Assembly (NCBI GenBank): GCA_027317645.1
Contig: DAHVQS010000001.1
Location: 1-64,000 of the forward strand
DNA length: 64,000 nt
Direction of reading: 5' to 3'
Source of the DNA: Paenalcaligenes sp021793095
GTDB lineage: Bacteria > Pseudomonadota > Gammaproteobacteria > Burkholderiales > Burkholderiaceae_B
The notes under the pieces were generated by a model. That model saw only the letters and a list, made by a program, of their open reading frames with translations, had not been told where the DNA came from and made no database searches. Both the position numbers and the translations under genes were made by a program. Below, in pieces: positions 32,698 to 41,085 of the stretch. Position 1 is the stretch's first letter, and each line of letters opens with the position of its first letter.

Positions 32698-35130
32698 GTG
32701 CCTTTGACACCGAAAAAAATCGTCTCGGTCTTGCTGCGAGGGGTGCTTTGTGCGATAGTTGCGGCCCCAATTTTAAGCAGTCATACTGCCACTGCCCAAC
32801 AGGCTGATCAAGTGGCGCGGCTCAAGGTCGCACCCCGACTCAAGCAGCACGAGGTACCCGAAGACCAAATGGGCGTGTTTTCACAAGCAGATACCATGCG
32901 TCGGCTAGATTCAGACCGCTTGAGGCTGATCGGGCAGGCCGAGGTCCGCCGTATCGACTCGGTCGTCAAAGGGGACATGATCGAATACAACCAGCGCACT
33001 TCTGATGTCAAGGTGCGGGGTGATGGGCTGCTCATGCGTGATGGCACCCTCATTAAAAGCGATTCAATTGACTATAACCTAGATGCCGAAACGGGGGAAC
33101 TGATCACCCCTGACTTTTGGCTGGGTGATTCCGCAGGATCAGGCGAGGCTGAGTACGCCGAGATTTTCAGCCGTGATCATATGCGGCTTGAGCAGGCCAT
33201 TTACACAGGCTGTCCCTGTCCAGATGCCGCATCCGAGTGGCATATTCGCTCGCCGCGAGTAGATTTATATAACGATAAAAACCAGGGGCTAGCGCGCCAT
33301 GGTGTTTTGTATTTCAAGGGGGTGCCCATCATGTACTCCCCGATCTTTGGTTTTCCCCTGAGAGAAGAGCGCAAGTCAGGCTTTTTATCTCCTATTTACG
33401 GTTATTCAAGCAACAGTGGCTTTGAAATGGCGGTGCCCTATTATTTTAATTTGGCACCCAACTACGACGCGACCCTGACGCCACGAGTCTTGAGCAAGCG
33501 CGGCCTGCAGTGGCAGGGCGAGTTTCGTTATTTACAGCCCAAGTACTCGGGGATCTGGTCGGGTCAGTACTTGCATAATGATAGAAAGGCCCACTTTAAC
33601 CGTTGGTTGCTCGATCTCGAGCACAAGCAGCGCTTTGATTTTGGTGGGCGACTATCGCTCAAATACCGCAAAGTGTCAGATGATGATTACTTCCGTGATT
33701 TATCTACCTTTGGGCTTAATGAGGCCTCAGTGCGGCGTTTGCGTAGTCGGGCTCAATTAAATTGGTCACCCATGCGTTATTGGTCTGCGTCGGTGTCAGC
33801 GACCAAATACCAAACCCTCCAGGATCGGACCTCCAGTAGTTATCGGCGTCCTACCTACAATGAGATCCCCAAGTTACGACTTGTGGGCTCTCGCTATAAT
33901 TACGGCGGTTTTGATTTGCGCATGGAAAACGAGCTCACACGTTTCTTGATGCCTTTTTATACCGGCCGTTATGACCAAGCCGATCTATGGAATAAAAATA
34001 TTGATTATCGACGCGATCGGTTGTGGCCCAACTCGACACGACTGAGTTCCTACACCACCATCTCTTTCCCTTATCGCACGCCGGGTTGGTATGTCAAACC
34101 GCAGGTAGGTTTACACTACAGCCATTACAGTACCGATTGGAATGCCGTACGCGGTGGGAATAGCGATGGCCGTGCGCGCAATGTATCGCGTTTTGTGCCG
34201 CTGTATTCTTTGGATGCGGGCATGACCTTTGAGCGTGATACCCAGTTGTTTGGAAATGCCGCGATTCAGACGCTTGAACCGCGTCTTTTCTATCTTTATG
34301 TGCCTTATGTTGATCAGGACGATATCCCGTTGTTGGATACCAGTGTGGCCACCTTTAATTTTTCACAGGCCTTTAGCCATAACTTGTTCAGCGGCGGATG
34401 GGATCGCATTGCCAATGCAAATCAGCTGACGGTGGGACTGACATCGCGTTGGCTAAATGCTGAGACCGGGGCCGAAATTATCCGTTTGCAGGCAGCTCAA
34501 CGTTTATATTTTGAGGATCGCCGCGTGTTTTTAAATACTGCCGATCAACGCCAGCTGCGCGAGCATCCCGTAGAGCGGCCGCGCTCTGACTATTTATTTG
34601 GGGTGGCGGCATCACTGACGAACAATTTCCATTTGCGTTTTGATACGCAGATTAACCCCGAAACCCGCGGGCGTAACCGCATGAATGCTGGCATACGCTG
34701 GGAGCCCAAGCGCTTGGCATCCCTCAATTTGAGTTATCGTTACGAACGCGACCCTCGAGGGTTTTATGACAGCAGTGAGTACGATCCCGATCGTGACAAA
34801 GAGCAGGTCTCTTTTGCGGGGCAGTGGCCGATCAATAAAAATCTTTATTTGATGGGGCGCACTGATTATTCATTGCATGAAAAACGCAGCACGCAAAATA
34901 TATTTGGTTTAGAGTATAAAGGTGATTGCTGCTGGACGGCACGTTTTGTGGTGCAGCGCTATGCGGTTTCTGCAGAAAAATCTAACAGTGCGGTATTCTT
35001 GCAGTTAGAATTACATGGTTTAGGTGCCTTGGGTACCGATCCGATGAGCCTATTACGTGAGCAGGTGACCGGTTATCGCCCTGTCAACTCGCCGCTTCCA
35101 AAACGTACCCTATTCGAAAGGTATGATTGA
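32698..35130 (+). CDS. lptD: LPS assembly outer-membrane protein LptD
   Basis: LptD, plugged by LptE, inserts lipopolysaccharide into the outer leaflet of the outer membrane. The 810-residue protein has a signal peptide (about 1-34, ending TATAQQ), a periplasmic OstA-type jellyroll with repeated strands, and a large beta-barrel. Cysteine pairs needed for its inter-domain disulfides are visible: CPC in the N-terminal region (YTGCPCPDAASEWHIRS) and a CC pair near the C-terminus (GDCCWTARF). The start is a GTG at 32698 without a clear Shine-Dalgarno; it is the first start after an in-frame stop. SurA, its chaperone, is encoded next. Confidence 0.95.
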   Translation: MPLTPKKIVSVLLRGVLCAIVAAPILSSHTATAQQADQVARLKVAPRLKQHEVPEDQMGVFSQADTMRRLDSDRLRLIGQAEVRRIDSVVKGDMIEYNQRTSDVKVRGDGLLMRDGTLIKSDSIDYNLDAETGELITPDFWLGDSAGSGEAEYAEIFSRDHMRLEQAIYTGCPCPDAASEWHIRSPRVDLYNDKNQGLARHGVLYFKGVPIMYSPIFGFPLREERKSGFLSPIYGYSSNSGFEMAVPYYFNLAPNYDATLTPRVLSKRGLQWQGEFRYLQPKYSGIWSGQYLHNDRKAHFNRWLLDLEHKQRFDFGGRLSLKYRKVSDDDYFRDLSTFGLNEASVRRLRSRAQLNWSPMRYWSASVSATKYQTLQDRTSSSYRRPTYNEIPKLRLVGSRYNYGGFDLRMENELTRFLMPFYTGRYDQADLWNKNIDYRRDRLWPNSTRLSSYTTISFPYRTPGWYVKPQVGLHYSHYSTDWNAVRGGNSDGRARNVSRFVPLYSLDAGMTFERDTQLFGNAAIQTLEPRLFYLYVPYVDQDDIPLLDTSVATFNFSQAFSHNLFSGGWDRIANANQLTVGLTSRWLNAETGAEIIRLQAAQRLYFEDRRVFLNTADQRQLREHPVERPRSDYLFGVAASLTNNFHLRFDTQINPETRGRNRMNAGIRWEPKRLASLNLSYRYERDPRGFYDSSEYDPDRDKEQVSFAGQWPINKNLYLMGRTDYSLHEKRSTQNIFGLEYKGDCCWTARFVVQRYAVSAEKSNSAVFLQLELHGLGALGTDPMSLLREQVTGYRPVNSPLPKRTLFERYD

Positions 35131-35131
35131 T

Positions 35132-36571
35132 ATGCGAACAACTCAATTCAACACATTAAAAACATTTCTCATCGCAGTTTGGGTCGTGTTGTGCAGTGGT
35201 TTGGTGACCCTGGCACAGGCACAATCCGAGCAAACAACAGGTTTGGACGCCATTGCTGCGATTGTTAATGATGATGTGATTACCATGCGGGCGGTTAATC
35301 GTGAGCTCAGCAGCGTTAAGCGCGAATTTGGCGCCCAAAATATTCCCCTGCCAGATGACGAAACGCTGCAAAAGCAGGTCTTGCAGCGTTTAATCACCGA
35401 GCGGTTGCTCGCCCAGCAGGCAGCTGAGTTTGGCATCGAGGTGACCGATGAGGACGTCGCGCGCGCAGTGCAAATGATTGCCGAAAATAATGATCTCGAC
35501 GAGGCGGGCTTAAAACGTGAAATCGAGGCCAACGGCATAGAATGGGATGAGTACTTGCATAGCTTGCGGCACGATATATTGATCGACCAGTTACGCTTTA
35601 GAACAGTGGATGAGATGGTCAATATTAGCGAATCCGAGGTGGATGCTTATCTAGCCCGTCACGGTCATGCGCCTAGCGCACCCGCCCAAGGTGCGGCGCC
35701 GGCAGATGATGCGGATGAGCTCGTTGAGCTGGCACAAATTGTGATTCGGGTCCCCGAGAGTAGCTCTTTGGGCCAAGAGCGTGAAATGCAGGCCAAAGCA
35801 GAATCTATTTTAGAGCAGTTAAAGGCAGGAGAAGACTTCGCCACGTTGGCAGCGTCTTTTTCTGATGGTGATGAGGCTTTGAGCGGGGGCCATTTAGGTA
35901 CGCGTCCTTTGGATGGCTGGCCTGATGTGTTTGCGGCCGCTATTAAAGACCTACAGCCTGGCGAAATCAGTGACATCGTACGCTCGGGCCAGGGTTTTCA
36001 TATTTTCAAGGTGACCAACAGAGGGGTGCCTGAGCCCGTTGCCCAACAGCGTGCGCCCTCACAAGCCAGTGAGGCGGGGGGTGATTCGGGCCCGGTGATG
36101 GTGACCCAAACTCGTGCACGTCATATTTTGGTCAAACTCTCACAAGTGATGGATGATGACAAAGCCCGCGAGCGTCTCGAGCAGTTGCGTCAGCGTATCG
36201 CTCATGGCGAGGACTTTGCCGATTTGGCGCGTAGCTACTCTGAGGATCCCAGCGCTCCCCAAGGGGGGGATTTGGGCTGGCTGAGCCCTGGTGAGACAGT
36301 GCCTGCTTTTGAGCACGCCATGGATGCGTTGAGCCCTGATGAGGTGAGCGCGCCAGTGCGCAGTCCTTTTGGGTGGCACCTCATCCAGGTGATCGAGCGT
36401 CGTGAAAAAGACATGAGTGACGAATTGCGTCGCCTGGAAGCGCGACAGCGTCTCTACGAACAATACGCCGAGCCCGCTTTTGAAGATTGGTTGGCTCAGA
36501 TTCTCGGGCAGGCGTATGTGGAAAACCGTCTGGACCCCAGCGATTCCAGCAGCTCACAACGTCGTCGCTAA
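35132..36571 (+). CDS. surA: Periplasmic chaperone / peptidyl-prolyl isomerase SurA
   Basis: SurA escorts outer-membrane proteins, including LptD, through the periplasm. It has a signal peptide ending around AQAQ, an N-terminal chaperone domain (AAIVNDDVITMRAVNREL...), and two parvulin domains. The second is the better conserved (ARHILVKLSQVMDDDKARERL, SEDPSAPQGGDLGWLSPGE, FGWHLIQVIERR). An Ala/Pro-rich linker precedes the first parvulin domain. An ATG at 35123 lies only one base after AAAGG. The ATG at 35132 is ten bases from it and just past the lptD stop, so I use 35132 (479 residues). Operon with lptD and probably rsmA. Confidence 0.94.
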   Translation: MRTTQFNTLKTFLIAVWVVLCSGLVTLAQAQSEQTTGLDAIAAIVNDDVITMRAVNRELSSVKREFGAQNIPLPDDETLQKQVLQRLITERLLAQQAAEFGIEVTDEDVARAVQMIAENNDLDEAGLKREIEANGIEWDEYLHSLRHDILIDQLRFRTVDEMVNISESEVDAYLARHGHAPSAPAQGAAPADDADELVELAQIVIRVPESSSLGQEREMQAKAESILEQLKAGEDFATLAASFSDGDEALSGGHLGTRPLDGWPDVFAAAIKDLQPGEISDIVRSGQGFHIFKVTNRGVPEPVAQQRAPSQASEAGGDSGPVMVTQTRARHILVKLSQVMDDDKARERLEQLRQRIAHGEDFADLARSYSEDPSAPQGGDLGWLSPGETVPAFEHAMDALSPDEVSAPVRSPFGWHLIQVIERREKDMSDELRRLEARQRLYEQYAEPAFEDWLAQILGQAYVENRLDPSDSSSSQRRR

Positions 36572-36586
36572 GGGGTATCGGCAGCC

Positions 36587-37366
36587 ATGCAAACCACACC
36601 GAGAAAGCGCTTTGGACAGCACTTCTTGCATGATTTGGGCATCATTGACCAAATTGTACGGGCCATTGATCCACAGCCCGAGGACACCCTCATAGAAATT
36701 GGCCCCGGGCTCTCAGCATTGACGCGCCCATTACTGTGGCGGGTGCCCAAATTAACGGCGATAGAAATCGATCGTGATTTGGTGGCACAGCTGCGTCAGC
36801 ACCCGGATCTGCAGTCGCTGCAGATTATCCAAGCAGATGTCCTAGAAGTCGACTTTAAACAGTTTGGTGATCGTCTGCGTATTGTGGGCAATTTGCCCTA
36901 TAACATTTCTAGCCCACTGTTATTTCATTTGTTGCAGTATGTGGATCAGGTGCAGGATCAGCATTTTATGCTGCAAAAGGAAATGGTTGAGCGCATGGCT
37001 GCCCAGCCAGGCAGTCGTCACTACGGTCGTTTATCCGTGATGTTGCAGGCCAAATATCGCATGATGCCACTGTTTGATGTGCCCCCAGAGGCTTTTGATC
37101 CACCGCCCAATGTCATGTCAGCGGTGGTGCGGATGCGCCCTCTGTCGGCAAAAAGACGGGTGGACCCCAAAAATGAGGCCGTCTTTGCGCAGGTAGTGGC
37201 CCGCGCTTTTAGCCAGCGCCGCAAGATGCTACGCCGTGTATTAGCAGATTGGCAGCAATGGATTGATTGGCAGGCCTTGGATGCCAAAGACAGCCTGCGG
37301 GCAGAACAGCTCAGCGTGGCTCAGTTTATCGCGCTAAGCGACCAACTGACCCCCCACCTCGCCTGA
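36587..37366 (+). CDS. rsmA: 16S rRNA adenine dimethyltransferase RsmA (KsgA)
   Basis: RsmA dimethylates the two adjacent adenines in the 3' terminal helix of 16S rRNA and serves as a late checkpoint in 30S assembly. The 259-residue protein has KRFGQHFLHD (8-17), the SAM-binding IEIGPGLSALTRPL, and the catalytic motif IVGNLPYNISSPLLFHLL. In the C-terminal domain, FSQRRKMLRR is present. It follows surA by 15 bases. In E. coli pdxA sits between them; here it is absent, so pyridoxal synthesis is coded elsewhere. Convergent with the next gene, 17 bases apart. Confidence 0.97.
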   Translation: MQTTPRKRFGQHFLHDLGIIDQIVRAIDPQPEDTLIEIGPGLSALTRPLLWRVPKLTAIEIDRDLVAQLRQHPDLQSLQIIQADVLEVDFKQFGDRLRIVGNLPYNISSPLLFHLLQYVDQVQDQHFMLQKEMVERMAAQPGSRHYGRLSVMLQAKYRMMPLFDVPPEAFDPPPNVMSAVVRMRPLSAKRRVDPKNEAVFAQVVARAFSQRRKMLRRVLADWQQWIDWQALDAKDSLRAEQLSVAQFIALSDQLTPHLA

Positions 37367-37383
37367 GGCATTCTCAACAGAGC

Positions 37384-38613
37384 CTAGCCAAAAAACCAAT
37401 AACAAATAGAAATCGCGGCGATTATCCCGCTCAGATCGGCGATCAAGGCACAGGGCAAGGCATGACGGGTACGCTGAATGCCGACGGCACCGAAATAAAC
37501 CGCCAATACGTAAAATGTGGTTTCTGTACTGCCTTGGACCGTCGCGGCCACCAAAGCAGGAAAGCTGTCGACCCCGTGATGCTGCATGGTTTCAATCATC
37601 AGCGCACGGGCCGCGCTGCCAGAAAAAGGTTTGGCCAATGCAGTGGGTAACCCTTCGATGAAACGTGTATCGAGGTGCGCTAACTCAAATAACCACTGCA
37701 CCCCACTCAACGCCAAATCCAAGGCCCCAGAGCTGCGTAAAAAACCAATGGCGCAGAGCATGGCTACCAAGTACGGTAGCAGCTCTTTCCCCACTGCAAA
37801 TCCGCCTTTGGCACCGTCAATAAAGGCATCGTATACCGTGACTTTTTTGAGGGCGGCATAGAGCAGAAAGCCAACAATAATCAGCAGCAGGCTGAGATTG
37901 CCCATGAGCGAAGAAACAAAATTCAGTGCGCTCGCGCTCAGGGTGCTGAGCACCGCCACAAATAGTGCAAAGAGCGCAATCAACCCGCCTAGAGTCAAGA
38001 GCAAAAAAGGACGCCATAGGGGCAGCCTTTGCACCACAGCTACAGTAATGAGGCCGACCATGGACGAGCAGAAAGTCGCCAATAAAATGGGCAAGAACAC
38101 CAGTGTGGGATCGGCGGCCCCTTGCTGGGCCCGATACATGAAAATAGTGACGGGGAGCAGGGTCAGTGATGAGCTATTTAAGACCAAAAACAGTATCTGG
38201 GCATTGGTGGCTGTTTTGTGATCAGTGTTTAAGCTCTGTAGTGAATGCATGGCCCGCAGACCAATAGGGGTCGCGGCATTGTCCAAGCCCAAACCGTTGG
38301 CCGCAAAGTTGAGGGTGATGAGCCCAAAGGCGGGGTGTCCATGGGGCACACCCGGCATCAGCCGCCCTAATATTGGGCTGAGTGATTTAGCTAATAGCTC
38401 AATGAGTCCGGCTTTTTCGGCAATACGTAAAAAGCCCATCCATAGCGTAAGGGTGCCAAACAAGACGAGCACCACCTGCACTGACAGCTCAGCCATATCA
38501 AATAGGCTGCGCACCATGGCGGCAAAAACATCAGTGTGCTGAAGGACTAGGAATTGGTATGCACCACTGAGCAGACCAATAATAAAAAACCAAAGCCAAA
38601 GAATATTGAGCAT
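37384..38613 (-). CDS. SpmA/SpmB-type nucleoside-recognition (Gate) membrane protein
   Basis: The 409-residue membrane protein appears to be two related halves in one chain, corresponding to Bacillus SpmA and SpmB. The first half includes FGTLTLWMGFLRIAEKAGLIELLAKSL and FAANGLGLDNAATPIGLRAM. The second includes YDAFIDGAKGGFAVGKELLPYLVAMLCAIGFLR, the Gate signature G(A/S)AARAL (PFSGSAARALMIETM), and QGSTETTFYVLAVYFGAVGI. Many non-sporulating proteobacteria carry such fusions, and their substrate is unknown. About 9-10 membrane segments are likely. It is a separate minus-strand unit, convergent with rsmA. Confidence 0.82.
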   Translation of the reverse strand: MLNILWLWFFIIGLLSGAYQFLVLQHTDVFAAMVRSLFDMAELSVQVVLVLFGTLTLWMGFLRIAEKAGLIELLAKSLSPILGRLMPGVPHGHPAFGLITLNFAANGLGLDNAATPIGLRAMHSLQSLNTDHKTATNAQILFLVLNSSSLTLLPVTIFMYRAQQGAADPTLVFLPILLATFCSSMVGLITVAVVQRLPLWRPFLLLTLGGLIALFALFVAVLSTLSASALNFVSSLMGNLSLLLIIVGFLLYAALKKVTVYDAFIDGAKGGFAVGKELLPYLVAMLCAIGFLRSSGALDLALSGVQWLFELAHLDTRFIEGLPTALAKPFSGSAARALMIETMQHHGVDSFPALVAATVQGSTETTFYVLAVYFGAVGIQRTRHALPCALIADLSGIIAAISICYWFFG

Positions 38614-38653
38614 CGTCTCGAATGTTTAAGCAGGGTCTACACAGGGGTGGGCG

Positions 38654-38676
38654 AGGCAGCCAAGGGCTGGCTGCCT
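38654..38676 (-). terminator. Hairpin downstream of gloA
   Basis: AGGCAGCC/GGCTGCCT form a perfect 8-bp stem with a 7-base loop, 10 bases after the gloA stop on the minus strand. No T run follows, so it may be a weak terminator or an mRNA-stabilising stem closing the glyQ-to-gloA run. Confidence 0.45.
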
Positions 38677-38685
38677 GATGAATGA

Positions 38686-39081
38686 TTAATCGTTGCGACC
38701 TTTGGCTTGGATCAGTTCGATTTTGTAGCCATCCGGGTCCTCTACAAAAGCAATCACGGTGGTGCCGTGTTTCATGGGCCCCGCCTCGCGCACGACCTTG
38801 CCACCTTTGCTTTTGATTTTCTCGCAGGCGGCGTAGGCATCCTCGACCTCAATAGCGATATGACCATACCCATCGCCTAAATCATAAGAAGAGGTATCCC
38901 AGTTGTAGGTGAGCTCGATGACGGCTCCTTCGCTTTCTTCTTGGTACCCTACAAAGGCCAAGGTAAAACGACCATCAGGATATTCTTTTTGGCGTAACAA
39001 ACGCATGCCCAGAACATCGGTATAAAAATCGATGGAACGCTGCAGATCGCCAACGCGAATCATGGTATGAAGTATACGCAT
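38686..39081 (-). CDS. gloA: Lactoylglutathione lyase (glyoxalase I)
   Basis: GloA isomerises the hemithioacetal of methylglyoxal and glutathione to S-lactoylglutathione, removing a toxic glycolytic by-product. The 131-residue protein contains the four metal ligands at the same numbers as the nickel-type E. coli enzyme: His5, Glu56, His74 and Glu122. Other conserved parts are RVGDLQRSIDFYTDVLGMRLLR, GYGHIAIEV and FVEDPDGYKIELIQ. Its start overlaps the stop of the upstream metallopeptidase gene by one base (TAATG), and GGAG lies close upstream, so the two are probably co-translated. Confidence 0.96.
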   Translation of the reverse strand: MRILHTMIRVGDLQRSIDFYTDVLGMRLLRQKEYPDGRFTLAFVGYQEESEGAVIELTYNWDTSSYDLGDGYGHIAIEVEDAYAACEKIKSKGGKVVREAGPMKHGTTVIAFVEDPDGYKIELIQAKGRND

Positions 39082-39818
39082 TATGATGACTCCTTTGAGA
39101 AAAAATTAGGCACACATGCTGGATGGTAATGGCTCAGTTCCTCTTTGGCGGCCAGATAATCGGGATAAATTTGACCCAGCGCCTGCCAGAACTCGGGGCC
39201 ATGATGCATGTGGCTGATGTGTGTGAGCTCATGTGTGGCCACATAGTCTATCAGATGTTGCGGGTAATAGATGAGTCGCCAATTGAGCATGATTGTCCCA
39301 TCGCTTTTACACCAGCCCCAAGTCCGTTTAGACCAGCCCAGTGTAAAGCGTTGGTAGTTGATTTGGTGTGCCTCAGCCCACCATTTTAGGCGGTTAGCCA
39401 GGTGGTGCCGGGCTTGGTCCTGCAACCAGTCCTTGCAATGATTATAAACCTCATCGACGTGGTTGCTAGCCGGGATGCATAATTGAATAATACGGTTGTT
39501 GTCTGTTTGGCTGTGCGTTTGCGATCGCTGAGTAAAGGCAATTTGCACCGGGCGCCCCAAAAAAGGAAAGATACCTCGCTCGCGCCAGACATCGTTATGC
39601 TCTAGCCAGCGTTGCTGGCGTTGTTGCAGGGCATATAGATGAGTTTTAAGCCAGTTTTTTTTACTCTCAATCGCCCGCTCAACCTGGTGTTGGGCCACCC
39701 CACGTGGTGCGCGGATCTCTAAACCATGGGGCCGAATATGAAAACCGATGGTTCGCCGGCGGCTGCGTTTGAGATAATAGTCTAACTGCAGGCCGCAAGA
39801 GGTCGTGTAGTGCTGCAT
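39081..39818 (-). CDS. YgjP-type zinc metallopeptidase (M48/DUF45)
   Basis: The 245-residue protein is cytoplasmic in appearance and fits the YgjP/DUF45 family. It starts with the typical N-terminal pattern YYLKRSRRRTIGFHIRPHGLEIRAPRGV, and has WGWCKSDGTIMLNWRLIYYPQHLIDYVATHE. The zinc motif HELTH (in VATHELTHISHMHHGPEFW) is present, followed by the downstream His/Glu segment. In-cell substrates are unknown for this family; some members sit in anti-phage or SAMP/ubiquitin-like contexts, but nothing of that kind lies here. Co-transcribed with gloA; plsC lies 5 bases upstream. Confidence 0.85.
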   Translation of the reverse strand: MQHYTTSCGLQLDYYLKRSRRRTIGFHIRPHGLEIRAPRGVAQHQVERAIESKKNWLKTHLYALQQRQQRWLEHNDVWRERGIFPFLGRPVQIAFTQRSQTHSQTDNNRIIQLCIPASNHVDEVYNHCKDWLQDQARHHLANRLKWWAEAHQINYQRFTLGWSKRTWGWCKSDGTIMLNWRLIYYPQHLIDYVATHELTHISHMHHGPEFWQALGQIYPDYLAAKEELSHYHPACVPNFFSKESS

Positions 39819-39823
39819 GGGAG

Positions 39824-40546
39824 TCAGGCGTAGCGTTCTGGATTTAAGCGCCGCATTTCGGCCTCAATCCAGTCGCGTGCTTGGGCATTGGCCTCTTCGG
39901 CGCTAATCCCCTCGGTCGAGATGGTGGGCCCGATAGAGACGGTGATGGTGCCCGGGGTTTTAATAAAGGCATTGCGGGGCCAGCATTCGGCCGAATTAAC
40001 TGCAATGGGGACAATCGCCACCTGATGCGCATGCGCCAATATCGCGCCGCCCGCTTTATAGCGCCCTGCTTTACCGGGGGCGATGCGCGTCCCCTCAGGA
40101 AAGAGTAATGGCCAGCGTCCTTCTTTGAGGCGCTGCCCACCAATACGGGTGACCTGAGCCATGGCGTTACGTCCTTGTTTGCGGTCGATGGGAATCATGC
40201 GCAAGAGGGCCAGCCCCCAACCAAAAAAAGGGATTCGGTGGAGTTCTTTTTTATAAACAAAACACACCTGAGGGGGCAAATAGGCCAGATAAAACATGGT
40301 TTCCCAAGCGGATTGGTGCTTGGAAAGGATCACCGCAGGGGTAGCAGGTAAACGATCGAGTCCTTTGACCTCCCAACGTACCCCCAGTACCCACTGAGCA
40401 ACCCAAACCGCAAAGCGAGGCCAGCCACTGGTCAGGCGGTAGCGCCAGTCCAAGGGCAATGGGGCCCAGATTAAACAAGCAAAGGAATACGGGATCACCG
40501 TCACGATTAAGATGAGCTGGTAAACAATGGCACGTAATGCAAGCAC
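39824..40546 (-). CDS. plsC: 1-acyl-sn-glycerol-3-phosphate acyltransferase
   Basis: PlsC adds the second acyl chain to make phosphatidic acid at the inner membrane. The 240-residue protein has two N-terminal hydrophobic segments, then the acyltransferase motif I KHQSAWET (HX4E variant of HX4D), motif II region RKQGRNAM, motif III FPEGTR, and motif IV IVPIAVNS. A longer frame begins at ATG 40567 inside gmhB. I choose GTG 40546 because AAGGAG is 7 bases upstream, the codon lies just after the gmhB stop, and the protein then starts at the hydrophobic MLALRAIVYQL. Part of the glyQ-glyS-gmhB-plsC run. Confidence 0.9.
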   Translation of the reverse strand: MLALRAIVYQLILIVTVIPYSFACLIWAPLPLDWRYRLTSGWPRFAVWVAQWVLGVRWEVKGLDRLPATPAVILSKHQSAWETMFYLAYLPPQVCFVYKKELHRIPFFGWGLALLRMIPIDRKQGRNAMAQVTRIGGQRLKEGRWPLLFPEGTRIAPGKAGRYKAGGAILAHAHQVAIVPIAVNSAECWPRNAFIKTPGTITVSIGPTISTEGISAEEANAQARDWIEAEMRRLNPERYA

Positions 40547-40548
40547 GG

Positions 40549-41085
40549 TCAGACTCCTTTTAACCATATGTCTACGGCTTGAGCCAAATCGTCTGAGACT
40601 TGCGTGCCCTGAGGCAGGGGTTGGGTCTGGGTCTGGGTGCCATTACCAGTGCGCACCAACCAGGGGTGACAGCCGGCCTGGGCAGCGGCTTGTAAATCAC
40701 GCAAAGAGTCCCCAATTGCGTAGGTCTGCTGAGGGTCAATTTCAAAGCGTTGAATGGCTGTCAAGAAGAGCCCGGGTTTAGGTTTGCGACAGTCGCAGCC
40801 ATCATCAGGCCCGTGAGGACAAATAAAAATAGCATCAACATGTCCGCCAACCTGGGCCAACAGTCGTTGAAACTTGTGATGGATGGCATTGAGGGTGTGC
40901 ATGTCGTAAAAACCTCGAGCCACCCCAGATTGGTTTGTGGCCACCAGCACGCGCCAGCCCGCCTGATTTAGGCGGGCAATGGCTTGGAGGCTGCCCGGGA
41001 TGGGCTGCCACTCTTGGGGACTTTTGATGTATTCCTTGGAGTCAAAATTAATGACTCCATCGCGGTCTAGTATGACAGTGTTCAC
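40549..41085 (-). CDS. gmhB: D-glycero-beta-D-manno-heptose-1,7-bisphosphate 7-phosphatase GmhB
   Basis: GmhB removes the 7-phosphate during synthesis of the ADP-heptose of the LPS inner core. The 178-residue HAD phosphatase has the nucleophile motif LDRDGVIN (Asp7, Asp9), motif II VATNQSGVARG, and the family's zinc-binding loop CPHGPDDGCDCRKPKPG. Motif IV GDSLRDLQAA is also present. The start overlaps the glyS stop by 4 bases (ATGA). It sits between glyS and plsC, the common order in Burkholderiales. The other heptose genes are not in the window. Confidence 0.94.
   Translation of the reverse strand: MNTVILDRDGVINFDSKEYIKSPQEWQPIPGSLQAIARLNQAGWRVLVATNQSGVARGFYDMHTLNAIHHKFQRLLAQVGGHVDAIFICPHGPDDGCDCRKPKPGLFLTAIQRFEIDPQQTYAIGDSLRDLQAAAQAGCHPWLVRTGNGTQTQTQPLPQGTQVSDDLAQAVDIWLKGV

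Noticed and set aside
32663..32770. 36-residue N-terminal extension of AmgK
   Set aside because: It would overlap the divergent lptD start, has no family similarity, and MKDTNPRF at 32662 fits family length.
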